A DNA stretch of 64,000 nt from Actinobacteria bacterium IMCC26256 (GTDB taxonomy: Bacteria > Actinomycetota > Acidimicrobiia > IMCC26256): the NCBI GenBank assembly GCA_001023575.1, contig CP011489.1, forward strand, positions 248,001 to 312,000, written 5' to 3'. Positions 49,276 through 58,659 of this stretch are shown one piece after another. Every line of letters starts with the position of its first letter. Position 1 is the first letter of the stretch. A program made the position numbers and the translations under genes. The notes beneath the pieces were generated by a model, which was not told the DNA's origin, did no database searches, and saw nothing but the letters and a program-made list of their open reading frames with translations.

Positions 49276-49280
49276 ATGGA
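49261..49280 (+). repeat. Direct repeat duplicating the start region of the LysR-type gene
   Basis: TGAAATGGA occurs at 49261-49269 and again at 49272-49280, 11 bases apart. GGAGG at 49252-49256 is 8 bases from the first ATG (49265), which yields only a 6-codon frame (stop at 49283-49285), and 19 bases from the second ATG (49276), the true gene start. Confidence 0.75.
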
Positions 49281-50175
49281 GTTAAAGCATCTTGAGGCAC
49301 TTATTGCTGTATCCCAGGAGGGTTCTTTTACCGCCGCTGCTGACCGATTAAGCACAGTCCAATCCAATATCTCCGAGCAGATCCGCCAACTTGAGGCTGA
49401 ACTCGGTACCGAGCTAATAGTGCGGAGCCGTCAAGGGGCCAGCCTTACCGAGGCCGGGCGCGCAGTGCTAGCGCGAGCGAGTCGTATCAAGCATGAGGCA
49501 AGTGAAATTGCCTCTGATGTGGCGGACGTATTTGGGCTGAAGATTGGTAACGCGTCTTTCGGCGTTGTTGGTACGGCGAGTAAGTGGCTTGTACCCGACC
49601 TTGTTAGTGCGATGCAGCGTTCGGCGCCTGACGTGATGCTGCGTATCAATGAAGGTGCCTCCGAGAGATTGGTGGCAGAGGTTCTAGATCTTCAACTCGC
49701 ACAAGCAGTTGTAACGGCACCGGTAGCGAATAAGAAACTGATCGAGGAGCATTTACTGGACGAGCGTTTGGTAGGGCTTGTGCCTCAGGGATCGAGACTC
49801 CTCGGGCGTGGAGCAATCAAACTCGAAGAGATCGCTAAAGAAAGATTAGTAATGCCCCCTTCAAACAACCCGCTTAGGTTGGAGGTGGAGCTTGCAGCAG
49901 AGGCGATCAACATCGAATTGAACGTGCCGATTGAGGTTGAGGGTGTACGCCTGATCGGAGACCTTGTTGCTGCTAATGCTGGTATCTCGATTCTGCCAGA
50001 GACATCATTCGATTTTGAGACTCCAGGGTTGCGCACTCTGCCGATCGAGGGGCTGCCGCTGCGTCGCCTTGTTCTCGTCACGCTTAGAGATACTCAACTA
50101 TCGGCTGCCGATCTAGCGGTGCGTGAGCATATTTTGGAGATAGTTAGTCTGCGTGCGAATGCGGGGAAGAAGTAG
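49276..50175 (+). CDS. LysR-family transcription regulator
   Basis: A 299-residue LysR regulator with an N-terminal winged helix (KHLEALIAVSQEGSFTAAAD, LSTVQSNISEQIRQLE) and a periplasmic-binding-like effector domain (about 90-299). The DNA-binding signature matches the CynR/CysB type. The effector is unknown. It diverges from whiB and converges on a VOC gene. The start at 49276 lies 19 bases from its GGAGG, and an overlapping mini frame begins at 49265 (see the direct repeat). Confidence 0.9.
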   Translation: MELKHLEALIAVSQEGSFTAAADRLSTVQSNISEQIRQLEAELGTELIVRSRQGASLTEAGRAVLARASRIKHEASEIASDVADVFGLKIGNASFGVVGTASKWLVPDLVSAMQRSAPDVMLRINEGASERLVAEVLDLQLAQAVVTAPVANKKLIEEHLLDERLVGLVPQGSRLLGRGAIKLEEIAKERLVMPPSNNPLRLEVELAAEAINIELNVPIEVEGVRLIGDLVAANAGISILPETSFDFETPGLRTLPIEGLPLRRLVLVTLRDTQLSAADLAVREHILEIVSLRANAGKK

Positions 50176-50203
50176 CGCTCACAGGAAGAGCCAAGAGGAG
50201 GGG

Positions 50204-50965
50204 CTACTTAGTCTGAGAAAAATGCATGGCGGCCCCAGCTATTCGTGTAGCGGGCATCGCCACAAGTGACTCGACCTCGAGTCGCTCAAACCCAGGAGTA
50301 GATCCCGGGTCCTCAACGACAAGTATCCGCCCGCCAGGCCAAGAGAGGTCGATGCTCTCGTCGGTTTCATACTCGGGTACCCCGCCAAGTAGGCCACACC
50401 AGAGACCGAGCGAAGAAGTAATCGAGTCGGTTCGCATAACAATTCTCTTCAGAAAGGCCCTGTTAGCCGCTGGCTCCAGGGGATCCTCCCACCAGATGGG
50501 GCGCCCTAAAGGGGTGCCGCGCTTGCCATGATCAGCCCATCGCTTGATCCACGTTCCTGGACTTGGATTGGCTTGAGCAAGTTGAATAACTGTTCCCTGG
50601 GCTTCTCTCGGCGATAAGAAAGCCTCGAACCACTCCGGGTCCTCAAAGGAGATGCCGGTCGGGTGGTAGCCCGCCAGGGTCGCTTGATCAATTGCATCCC
50701 GCAGAGAATCGACCTTGAACGTGATGTGGTGCTGACCCTCGCCGTGTCTCGCAATGAATTTAGTGAGGAAGCTGTCACCTGAATCTGAGCGAGGAGTAAT
50801 GACCTCAACCGTCATACCCTTTTTGCCATCGCCAACGCGCGACTGTACCCAGCGAAAATCCGGAGCATCCCCTCCCTCTGTAATGGTTGCGCCGAGTTCG
50901 CCTACTATTTGCGCAAGCGCAGATGTTGGGTTGAGGGTTGCGAGCGCAATGTGATCAAGATCCAT
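50204..50965 (-). CDS. VOC (glyoxalase/bleomycin-resistance-like) protein
   Basis: A 253-residue protein of the VOC fold, with a likely two-module arrangement: DLDHIALATLNPTSALAQIV at the N terminus, GEGQHHITFKVDSLRDAI mid-protein, and a second half that includes RIVMRTDSITSSLGLW and LSWPGGRILVVEDP. The metal ligands cannot be fixed with confidence (His4 and His in QHHITF are candidates). The substrate is unknown. It ends 28 bases after the convergent LysR gene. Confidence 0.82.
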   Translation of the reverse strand: MDLDHIALATLNPTSALAQIVGELGATITEGGDAPDFRWVQSRVGDGKKGMTVEVITPRSDSGDSFLTKFIARHGEGQHHITFKVDSLRDAIDQATLAGYHPTGISFEDPEWFEAFLSPREAQGTVIQLAQANPSPGTWIKRWADHGKRGTPLGRPIWWEDPLEPAANRAFLKRIVMRTDSITSSLGLWCGLLGGVPEYETDESIDLSWPGGRILVVEDPGSTPGFERLEVESLVAMPATRIAGAAMHFSQTK

Positions 50966-51025
50966 ATCCCTACGTTATTGCGCTCACTTGCTTGCTAGCG
51001 GATTCATCGAACTTCGGTGCTTCAT

Positions 51026-51862
51026 CTAGGCAGTCGAAGAAACCGCAACCGGTGAGCGCCTACCCGCTTTAGTTATAGAGCGTGCAATTAAGTATCCAAT
51101 CCCAAGCACTGTAAAACCCGCGACGGCATCGAGAAAATAGTGATTGCCGGTAACGACGATGACGGTCACGGTACAGACGGGGTAGAGAGCGGCAATCACC
51201 TTTGCCCAAGTTGATTTCAGGCGCGGTACAAGCGCGCACGCGCACCAGAGAGCCCAAGCACAGTGAACACTCGGCATCGCTGCAAATTGATTAGAGACAT
51301 TATGGAGGGTGCCAGAATCAAATGACCAGATAGTGGGGTAGCGGTCAAGAGTGTCTATGAATCCAAAATTGGGTGGCAATAGACGTGGGGGCATAAGCGG
51401 CCAAAATGTAAAGCCAATTAGTGCTAGAGCCGTAGCGATCGCAATAGTATTTCTCCACAACGGGTAGTCGTTCTGCCATTTGCGGTAGAGAAAAATACCT
51501 ACTCCAATCGTGACAACGAAGTGGAGTGAGCCGTAGAAGTAGTTAGAGCCAACAATAAGTGCGCGAGTTTGAAGTGCCCACTTTTGTATCGCCTCTTCGT
51601 GGTATATGCCGAGTGTCTGCTGAAGGTGAATTATTGCTCGAGCATGCGAAAGCGCAAGCGCTTCAAGGTGGCGCGCGTCTCGCGAATTGAAGTTACGGAT
51701 CATCGAGTAGAAGAAATAAAACGCAAGAATAAATCCTGCTTCATTCCACCAATGCAGAGCGGAGCCATCCCTTAATCGGCGGCTGCGATTGCCGAGATTC
51801 TCGCCAGTTTCTTTGGCGCCGGCGGTGTTAACAGCGTCACCAGAACCCGTCCCTTGTGTCAT
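51026..51862 (-). CDS. PAP2-superfamily membrane protein
   Basis: A 278-residue integral membrane protein with about six helices. The PAP2 motifs are present: QFAAMPSVHCAWALW (C2, His) and VVTGNHYFLDAVAGF (C3, His), with RLLPP before. This arrangement resembles the inositol-phosphoceramide synthase-like PAP2_3 subset. It probably acts on a lipid phosphate or alcohol at the outer face of the membrane. Its ATG overlaps the stop of the upstream YbhN-like gene by four bases, indicating a coupled two-gene unit. Confidence 0.85.
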   Translation of the reverse strand: MTQGTGSGDAVNTAGAKETGENLGNRSRRLRDGSALHWWNEAGFILAFYFFYSMIRNFNSRDARHLEALALSHARAIIHLQQTLGIYHEEAIQKWALQTRALIVGSNYFYGSLHFVVTIGVGIFLYRKWQNDYPLWRNTIAIATALALIGFTFWPLMPPRLLPPNFGFIDTLDRYPTIWSFDSGTLHNVSNQFAAMPSVHCAWALWCACALVPRLKSTWAKVIAALYPVCTVTVIVVTGNHYFLDAVAGFTVLGIGYLIARSITKAGRRSPVAVSSTA

Positions 51863-52872
51863 GCCGACCCCATATCGGTTTTTAATCGCCGAGCACCTAC
51901 TGCAAATGACGGAGCTCCTGGCAGGCTGACTACAAGCATCACGAGATAATACAGAAGTCCGATACCAAGCGCCTTGCCGGTACTCACTCCTAAAGGCGTT
52001 AGCAGAAGCACAAGCATCCCCTCCCGAACACCTAGGCCACTAAGCGACAGCGGGAGAACTTGAGCCATTGCTACAGCTGGGAAATATGCAAGAACTGCTC
52101 CATTTGGGACATGGGCTTCTAGTGCGCGCCCGATAATCCACATCACCCCGACCATTGAACACTGATAGAGCATGGCGGTGGCGATGGCTCCCAACGCTCG
52201 CTTTGGCTGCTGACGCATGCGCTCAACCCCGATGTGAACTGCTCCGATGAATCGAGTCCAACCCTCGTCCTCGCGAAATCTCCCGGCGAGTTTTGGGTGT
52301 GCAGCGAGGGCGAGAATAAAAACAAGCGCAAGGAGAGTCAGCCCTGCTGCTAATAGTGCAATCCATGATCGCTTCTCACCTAGGAGCGAAGGATTAATTG
52401 CGAATCCAAAGAGGCAGATCATCGGCAGTGCAATGAATCCAGTCAGACGTTCTAGAACAACAGATCCGAATGCGGTTGGCCCATCGCCGATATTGGTTGT
52501 AAGTCGCGAGACTCGAAGTACGTCTCCCCCAATTGTTGAGGGCAGAATATTCCCAACAAACTGCCCCGCAAAGTAGTGACGCACAAGAATTCGGAGCGGC
52601 ACGTGCTCGTCGAAGATCGCAAGTACTCGTTGCCAACGCCAGGCCGAGAGAACAACACCGCCGGCTGCCATCAGAATTGCAGCAGCGAGCCAAAAAACTG
52701 TCGAGGCATGCCGCTGGCGATTGAGAATGACTATGGCGCCGAGGTCCATGCGAGAGATGAGTAACGCCAGTAATGCCACGCTCACAAGGATCCTGAGCCA
52801 AACCACTACCTTGCGGCGCCTAGGAGACTGCGATGCCCTAGGAATCGCGTCAACTTCTAGCTCGGGGGTCAT
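51859..52872 (-). CDS. Lysylphosphatidylglycerol synthase transmembrane/YbhN-type protein
   Basis: A 337-residue integral membrane protein of the UPF0104/LPG_synthase_TM family, with about eight helices. The family signature GQFVGNILPSTIGGDVLRV, the LERLTGF motif and a C-terminal LSLSGLGVREG are present. MprF-type enzymes have an added soluble catalytic domain; this protein lacks it, so it is likely a flippase or lipid-transport-type member. It is coupled (ATGA) to the PAP2 gene downstream, which fits a joint role in lipid handling. Confidence 0.85.
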   Translation of the reverse strand: MTPELEVDAIPRASQSPRRRKVVVWLRILVSVALLALLISRMDLGAIVILNRQRHASTVFWLAAAILMAAGGVVLSAWRWQRVLAIFDEHVPLRILVRHYFAGQFVGNILPSTIGGDVLRVSRLTTNIGDGPTAFGSVVLERLTGFIALPMICLFGFAINPSLLGEKRSWIALLAAGLTLLALVFILALAAHPKLAGRFREDEGWTRFIGAVHIGVERMRQQPKRALGAIATAMLYQCSMVGVMWIIGRALEAHVPNGAVLAYFPAVAMAQVLPLSLSGLGVREGMLVLLLTPLGVSTGKALGIGLLYYLVMLVVSLPGAPSFAVGARRLKTDMGSA

Positions 52873-53065
52873 CGAGGGTAATCCTAGGGCGGTTGGGGCT
52901 GAGGTGACTCCCTAGCGTTCTTATTGAAGATCAGCTTTGGGCTCTCTCCGGACCGTCGCTCAAGGTAGCAGCCGCCCGAATACGCCTCTAGTGTGGGGAA
53001 TGTTTACGCTCCACCCGTAATAGTCACTAAGGCGGCGATCATCGCCTGAGAGAAAGCGCATTTCA

Positions 53066-53884
53066 ATGTTGGTAACAGTTGATGATGGGGTAGCACTTGA
53101 GGTTTTGGTTACCGGTTCCGGACCGGCACTCTTCCTTGTTCACGGTTTTGGTGGAGCGAAGGAAGATTTCTCTGATCACATAGAGGATCTTTCACGAGAG
53201 TATCGAGTAGTTGTCTTCGATCACCGAGGCCATGGAGAGAGCGGCGCCCCAACTGATGAGGCTTCGTACTCGCTAGAGCGACTCGGTGCAGACATCCTCT
53301 GTGTCGCAGATGCGCTCGGCGAGGATACGTTCGTCCTCCTCGGACACTCAATGGGCGGAATGGTTGCACGCAAGGTTGCCCTGACAAACCCCGATCGCAT
53401 TGATGCATTAATTCTTATGGATACTTGTCACGGACCGATAGCAGCGGTTGACGGAGACTTAATTGAGATGGGTGCACAGATCGCGCTCACTGAAGGAATG
53501 ACAACCCTTAAGGAAATTCTCGACGCAGGCACTCCGCTTGATAATCCTGCGTATCAGCGACTCCTAGAAGAGCGTCCCGGGTATCGCGAATTCCAGGAAA
53601 AGAAGTTTGGGTCGCTCTCTGCCGTGATGTGGGCAACAATCGTGCGCGCTATTCGCGATCAATCCGATGATCTTGAAGCCATGAGATCGCTTGAGATGCC
53701 AACCCTTGTCATCGTCGGAGAGGTCGACCTTCCATTTGTATCCCAGAGCAGAGCAATGGCAGATGCGATCCCGGGAGCAGTGCTCGCAGTGATCCCCGAT
53801 GCTGGCCATTCTCCACAGTTCGAGAATCCAGATGCATGGGCGGTCGCAGTGAACAGTTTTCTACTCGCCTCCAGCGTTTCCTAA
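53066..53884 (+). CDS. Alpha/beta-hydrolase
   Basis: A 272-residue hydrolase. VHGFGG forms the oxyanion region, the nucleophile elbow is LLGHSMGGM, the acid residue is in VGEVDLPF and the catalytic histidine is in DAGHSPQFENP. The core matches the 3-oxoadipate enol-lactonase/haloperoxidase-like group, but the substrate is unknown. It overlaps the convergent thioesterase gene by 24 bases at the 3' ends. The 190 bases upstream hold no gene I can support. Confidence 0.87.
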   Translation: MLVTVDDGVALEVLVTGSGPALFLVHGFGGAKEDFSDHIEDLSREYRVVVFDHRGHGESGAPTDEASYSLERLGADILCVADALGEDTFVLLGHSMGGMVARKVALTNPDRIDALILMDTCHGPIAAVDGDLIEMGAQIALTEGMTTLKEILDAGTPLDNPAYQRLLEERPGYREFQEKKFGSLSAVMWATIVRAIRDQSDDLEAMRSLEMPTLVIVGEVDLPFVSQSRAMADAIPGAVLAVIPDAGHSPQFENPDAWAVAVNSFLLASSVS

Positions 53885-54244
53885 GAAACGGTCTCGCTCA
53901 ACGACGACTCTTGTTAGGCGCCCAGCCGCAACCAATCCGCGATGGTCCTTTACTGAGACCACGAAGGTCAGGCGGCGCCCCTCGATAGTGCGAAGCGTCG
54001 CCTCGGCAGTTACTGAACCGCCGGTTGCAGTAGGGGCTAGGTGGTCGAGCTGGACCCGGTAGCCAACAGTGGTTCGACCCTCGGGAAGGTGCCCATCGCA
54101 GGCGGAGACTGCTGCTTGCTCTGCGAGCAGCACAACTTTTGGAGTAGCGAGGACAGGGACATCTCCACTCCCTAAGAACAGAGCGGTGTCCGCCTCAGCG
54201 ACGACAAGGGTTGCGGTTCCGGTGAGTCCGGGCTGGAGGGTCAC
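53861..54244 (-). CDS. Thioesterase, fluoroacetyl-CoA thioesterase (FlK)-like
   Basis: A 127-residue hot-dog-fold protein resembling FlK. The Thr of VLATPKVVLLAEQ, the Glu of AEQAA and the His of VQLDHLAPT fit the FlK Thr-Glu-His catalytic set. Most family members in non-fluoroacetate organisms probably act on other small acyl-CoA thioesters, so no specific substrate is claimed. Its 3' end overlaps the convergent hydrolase by 24 bases. Confidence 0.82.
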   Translation of the reverse strand: MTLQPGLTGTATLVVAEADTALFLGSGDVPVLATPKVVLLAEQAAVSACDGHLPEGRTTVGYRVQLDHLAPTATGGSVTAEATLRTIEGRRLTFVVSVKDHRGLVAAGRLTRVVVERDRFLGNAGGE

Positions 54245-54366
54245 CCCCTTACGATACGCAATGCGCTAGCGCTAAGCACTTTGTGGCCAATTGTCCTAAT
54301 CCCCACTTGGGCGTGGCAGAGTGTGGAATAGACCATTAGTCCTTAATTTACTTGGAGGATAGGCAC

Positions 54367-55755
54367 TTGCTGGACGAGGATGTAATCCGACGGACACTTG
54401 GAACCGCTCTAAAGCGCGGTGGCGACTTCGCAGAGGTTTTTGTGGAGGAGAAGACCTCTAGTAGCGCATCTCTTGATGACGGTCGTGTTGAGGAGGTCTC
54501 GTCGTCGCGTAGGAGAGGGGTAGGCATACGTGTTGTCGTCGGGGAGACCACTGGGTTCGCCCACACCGCAGACCTCTCAGAGGAGGGACTGCGTTCAGCA
54601 GCAGAGGCCGCAGCTGGCGCTGCTCAGGGCAGCGCTGGGGTGCGCGAAGTCGGGGTGTTTAGTCGGAAGACGGTCGAGCCAACTCACGACGTGCGTGACT
54701 ATCCAGAGAGTATTGATAAAGAGATCAAGGTAGAGGCGCTTAGGCGAGCCGATGCCGCAGCGCGCGCCGAGGGTGGAGCCATCGCGCAGGTAAGCGCATC
54801 GTACGCGGATAGCCGACGTCGAATATTGGTCGCTAACTCTGATGGATTAATCGCCGGCGATGAGCAGATACGGACTCGTTTCTCAGTCAACGCAGTAGCG
54901 ACTGGAGATACCGGGCTCCAGACTGGCATGGAGTCTCCGGGGCGTACAGTCGGTTGGGAGTTACTAGAGGAGTTTCCACCAGAGCAGACAGCGCAGATCG
55001 CTGCACGACGCGCGTTGTCAAAACTAGAGGCGAGACCAGCACCAAGCGGGAAGTGGCCTGTTGTACTTAAGAAGGGTGCTGGAGGTGTGCTCTTTCACGA
55101 AGCATGCGGTCACGGGCTCGAGGCTGATCTAGTTGCTCGGGATGCCTCAATATTTAAGGGAAGAGTTGGCGAGCAGGTGGCCTCCTCCCTAGTGACTGTC
55201 GTCGATGATGGGCGTCTTGCGCGCGAATGGGGTGCATATGGGATCGACGATGAAGGCGCCGCTGCTCAGCGCAGTGTCTTGATCGAGGATGGCGTCTTAA
55301 CCGATTACATGTGGGATCTACTTAGAGCGCGCAAAGAAGGGAGAAAAAGCACCGGGAATGGACGGCGCGAGACGTACATGAATCTCCCGATGGTCCGAAT
55401 GACCAATACTTTTCTAGAGCGAGGCGAGACAGACCCCGAAGACATCATTAGTGCTACTGATTACGGCATTTACTGCGTCGCGCTCGGCGGCGGACAGGTC
55501 AATACAGCGACAGGCGACTTCGTATTCGGTGTCACCGAGGCGTACCTAATTGAGAACGGTGTACTAACCGCTCCGCTTAGGAATGCTCAGTTGATTGGTA
55601 ATGGCGCTGAGGCACTACGAGCAATTGACCTTGTAGGTAACGACTTTGATACTTGGGCAGGAACCTGTGGCAAGGATGGTCAAGGGGTCCCGGTCTCGTC
55701 TGGCCAGCCCACGCTGCGCGTCTCCGAACTAACTGTCGGGGGTACTGGGGCATGA
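54367..55755 (+). CDS. tldD: TldD-family metalloprotease subunit
   Basis: TldD pairs with TldE to form a protease that trims peptides such as microcins, and folds around a zinc motif. The motif is present as FHEACGHGLEAD (HExxxH). GGDFAEVFVEEK at the N terminus and ALGGGQVNTATGDFVFG near the C terminus are typical. TTG 54367 is preferred because GGAGG at 54354-54358 lies 8 bases upstream (462 residues). The stop overlaps the tldE ATG by four bases, so they are coupled. The substrate in this organism is unknown. Confidence 0.93.
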   Translation: MLDEDVIRRTLGTALKRGGDFAEVFVEEKTSSSASLDDGRVEEVSSSRRRGVGIRVVVGETTGFAHTADLSEEGLRSAAEAAAGAAQGSAGVREVGVFSRKTVEPTHDVRDYPESIDKEIKVEALRRADAAARAEGGAIAQVSASYADSRRRILVANSDGLIAGDEQIRTRFSVNAVATGDTGLQTGMESPGRTVGWELLEEFPPEQTAQIAARRALSKLEARPAPSGKWPVVLKKGAGGVLFHEACGHGLEADLVARDASIFKGRVGEQVASSLVTVVDDGRLAREWGAYGIDDEGAAAQRSVLIEDGVLTDYMWDLLRARKEGRKSTGNGRRETYMNLPMVRMTNTFLERGETDPEDIISATDYGIYCVALGGGQVNTATGDFVFGVTEAYLIENGVLTAPLRNAQLIGNGAEALRAIDLVGNDFDTWAGTCGKDGQGVPVSSGQPTLRVSELTVGGTGA

Positions 55756-57095
55756 CCTCGAAGCGAGATTTGTTGGTCATCGCACGCGAGATTGCTGGAT
55801 CGGCCCGTGGTTCAGAGCAGATAGAGGCACGCGTAGGGCGAGGTCGCGATACTGACGTCGAGGTGCTTCGTGGTTCGGTTGAGTCACTAACAGTCGCTGA
55901 GAGCGAGGGCGTAACAATTCGCGTAGTCGTCGATGGGCGTCAGGGTGTTGCTTCTGCAGGCTCATTAGATCCCGAGATAGTTGCAGCAACACTTAAAGAC
56001 GCAAGAGACAATGCGCGCTTCGCTGAGCCCGATGAGTTCTCCGGATTGGCGACGCCAGCCGAGTTAGGCGACTCCCTTGTTCCAGAGCTTGACCTGTGGC
56101 GAGACGACTTAGCGCTCATACCCACTGAGGAGAAAGTAGCGATGGCGCTCGAACTTGAGAGAGCAGTTCTCTCAGCGAACTCCCTTGTGCGAGGTGTTGA
56201 GTCAAGTAGTTACGGCGACGGCTCAAATGAGTCGGCGCTCGTTACGTCAACCGGTATTGAAGCAGCGCAGAGAAGGACCACAGCGTCACTTGGGGCATCT
56301 GCTCTCGCTGGGCCTGAGACTGATACTCAGACCGGTTATGGATTTAGCGTAGGGAGAACCCTCTCCGACCTTGATCTTGAGTATGCAGCGAATCAAGCAG
56401 CGAATCGTGCAGTTCGACTCTTAGGTGCGACTCAACCGAAGACTCAGCGCATCCCGGTTATTCTCGATCCGCTCGTAACCAGAACAGTTCTCGCACTTAT
56501 CGTCTCGGCACTTGGAGCAGAGTCTGTTCAGAAGGGGCGTTCGATGTTCGCGGGGAGGCTCGGCGAAGAGATCGGTTCCCCGATCGTTAACCTCATCGAA
56601 GACCCAACGAACCCCGAGGCGTTTGGGGCGACACCCTTTGATAGCGAAGGCGCACCAACACGCAGGGTGGATCTGGTTACTGCGGGAGTGCTGAATGGAT
56701 ACCTTCATAACGTAACTACTGCACGGCGCGGTAAAACTGTTACAACGGGTTCTGCACTCGGTTCAGGGGTAGGTGCACGCGCTGCATACTTGCGGCCGGG
56801 ACCACTTAGCGTCGAGGAGCTCTTTGCTTCAGTGCCACACGCCCTCTACGTGCAGTCGGTGAGCGGGATCCACTCCGGAACAAGCACTGTAAGCGGAGAC
56901 TTCTCGGTTGGTGCAGAGGGCTTGATGGTTCGCGATGGCGTCTTCGCTGAACCAGTTAGAGAAGCAACGATTGCATCAACGCTTCCTCGGATACTCCTAG
57001 ATATTGCCCAGATCGGATCAGATCTCACATGGCTCCCCGGTGGTGGAGCAGGCCTGACGCTATTGATAAGCGACATGATGCTGAGCGGTTCCTAG
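55752..57095 (+). CDS. tldE: TldE/PmbA-family metalloprotease subunit
   Basis: A 447-residue partner of TldD, also called PmbA. It lacks the HExxxH motif, as expected for the non-catalytic subunit. ESSSYGDGSNESALV, the ARRGKTVTTGSALG segment and GIHSGTSTVSGDFSVGAEG near the C terminus are typical. Start ATG 55752 overlaps the tldD stop. An 8-bp direct repeat (GAGCGGTT) flanks its stop codon, a small hint of the same stop-region duplication seen at rlmB, the PAC2 gene and galU. Confidence 0.92.
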   Translation: MTSKRDLLVIAREIAGSARGSEQIEARVGRGRDTDVEVLRGSVESLTVAESEGVTIRVVVDGRQGVASAGSLDPEIVAATLKDARDNARFAEPDEFSGLATPAELGDSLVPELDLWRDDLALIPTEEKVAMALELERAVLSANSLVRGVESSSYGDGSNESALVTSTGIEAAQRRTTASLGASALAGPETDTQTGYGFSVGRTLSDLDLEYAANQAANRAVRLLGATQPKTQRIPVILDPLVTRTVLALIVSALGAESVQKGRSMFAGRLGEEIGSPIVNLIEDPTNPEAFGATPFDSEGAPTRRVDLVTAGVLNGYLHNVTTARRGKTVTTGSALGSGVGARAAYLRPGPLSVEELFASVPHALYVQSVSGIHSGTSTVSGDFSVGAEGLMVRDGVFAEPVREATIASTLPRILLDIAQIGSDLTWLPGGGAGLTLLISDMMLSGS

Positions 57096-57120
57096 AGCGG
57101 TTATCGCCAATTGAGGTTTG

Positions 57121-57954
57121 CTACCGGATACCGGTGGCAAAGATGATGATTACACCGGCTCCAGCAATAAATCGGTAGATCACGAATGGCATAAAGGTGC
57201 GAGTCTTCAAATACTTGAGCAGCCCGGCAATGGCGATCCACCCGCTTATGCCAGCGGCGAGAAATCCTGCGAGGAACGCGCCGCCTGAGCCTGGAGGTAG
57301 GCCATCTCCTGTTAGGAGTTTGAGGCCTGTGAAGACTCCGGCTCCGGCGATTATCGGGAGGCTCATTAAAAAGGAGACTCGTGTTGCCGCAACGCGGTCA
57401 AGCCCGAGCCAGAGCCCCGCTGTGATCGTGATTCCTGAGCGCGATACTCCGGGCTGTAACGCAATTGCCTGGGCTAGCCCCATGATGCCAGCGTCCCGCA
57501 ACTCGAACTCCTCGATGCTGCGCTTCCCAGATTGACGGTCGGCCCACCAGAGTAGAAGCGCCCCTGCGATGAGCATGGCGCCTATTACAACAGGCTGCCC
57601 AAGTTTTTTCTCAATTACTGAAGAGAACAGTGCACCAACAATCGCTGCAGGTACCGCAGATGCAAGTAAGAGCCATGCAAGTCTGGCATTCGGGTCTTGA
57701 AGACTGCGGAGTTTTAGGGATCGAGCCGCCGCTGCAATATAACGAGCAAGGTCATGTCGAAAATACCAACATGCTCCAACGAGTGTTCCTAGGTGCAGCG
57801 CAACATCGAATGCCTTGTTGAGCGACTCGTTACCGGCGAAGTCATTCCAGCGAAAGAGATCTGGTATGAGAATGAGGTGCCCGCTCGATGAGATAGGTAA
57901 GAACTCCGTCAGGCCTTGAGTAATCCCTAAAATGATTGCGTGCAGAATTGACAT
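57121..57954 (-). CDS. uppP: Undecaprenyl-diphosphate phosphatase (BacA/UppP)
   Basis: This membrane enzyme dephosphorylates undecaprenyl diphosphate to recycle the lipid carrier for peptidoglycan. The 277 residues contain about eight helices with the catalytic motifs QGLTEFLPISSSGHL near the N terminus and QPGVSRSGITI in the second half. It is convergent with tldE and 25 bases away. The start at 57954 opens with MSILHAIILGITQG, typical of the family. Confidence 0.95.
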   Translation of the reverse strand: MSILHAIILGITQGLTEFLPISSSGHLILIPDLFRWNDFAGNESLNKAFDVALHLGTLVGACWYFRHDLARYIAAAARSLKLRSLQDPNARLAWLLLASAVPAAIVGALFSSVIEKKLGQPVVIGAMLIAGALLLWWADRQSGKRSIEEFELRDAGIMGLAQAIALQPGVSRSGITITAGLWLGLDRVAATRVSFLMSLPIIAGAGVFTGLKLLTGDGLPPGSGGAFLAGFLAAGISGWIAIAGLLKYLKTRTFMPFVIYRFIAGAGVIIIFATGIR

Positions 57955-58005
57955 TGTAGAGATGCTCCAGTTGAGTAAGTCTCGCGGAGATTATGTTACG
58001 CCGTG

Positions 58006-58659
58006 CTAGCGCGTACTTATGCCCGGTACTGATGCGAGGGTTATAACTCCGCTTGCTACAGCGAAGGCGACGCGCGGTACGAGGTCAAGTGGCACCGCTA
58101 GGGTCGCGGAGGTCCCCTCCGAGGTGCGATCGATCCGTATTATTGTTGCGCCACTTATGACTTCGCGTGTGGGCTCGCCCCCACTGAAGCGCTCTGGGTC
58201 AAGTGTGACGAATACATCGACCACATCTCGAGCATGGAGTTGGCGTGCATCGTTACTGACGACGCGCACCCCCCGTGTCCCTTGGGGCAGTAAATTATTT
58301 GAGGCGCCGAGATGCCGCGTAGTCACGACATTGCCCTTCAATACCGGTATATCGACTCGCTCTCCAATCGCATGGGCGCGAACCTCGGGGTTTGGGGGAG
58401 GCGAGTGGAGCTGCATTGAGCCCAAATCTGATCGGAGGATCTTGTGCCCTGCAGGCAAGTCGCGTCGCGCAACTACTACCGGATAAGTGCGCCCTAGGGC
58501 ATCAGATCTGCGGTGTAGTTGATCGATAGTCGATGCGACATCTATGGCAGTAATCAGCGCGAGCAACGCAGCGGCTATGCGCAGAAATAATGCTCGTCTT
58601 GTTGTTGTGATGGAGATATTTCGGAGATCAGATGAGAAACGATTAATGAGTGATGGCAT
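58006..58659 (-). CDS. SAF-domain protein, CpaB/RcpC-like
   Basis: A 217-residue protein with a basic N terminus, one transmembrane helix (about residues 23-43) and a SAF domain opening with YPVVVARRDLPAGHKI, as in the CpaB/RcpC proteins of Flp (tad) pilus systems. CpaB is a periplasmic beta-clip assembly factor. No other Flp pilus gene is visible in this window, so its partners lie elsewhere. It precedes uppP on the same strand by 51 bases. Confidence 0.78.
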   Translation of the reverse strand: MPSLINRFSSDLRNISITTTRRALFLRIAAALLALITAIDVASTIDQLHRRSDALGRTYPVVVARRDLPAGHKILRSDLGSMQLHSPPPNPEVRAHAIGERVDIPVLKGNVVTTRHLGASNNLLPQGTRGVRVVSNDARQLHARDVVDVFVTLDPERFSGGEPTREVISGATIIRIDRTSEGTSATLAVPLDLVPRVAFAVASGVITLASVPGISTR

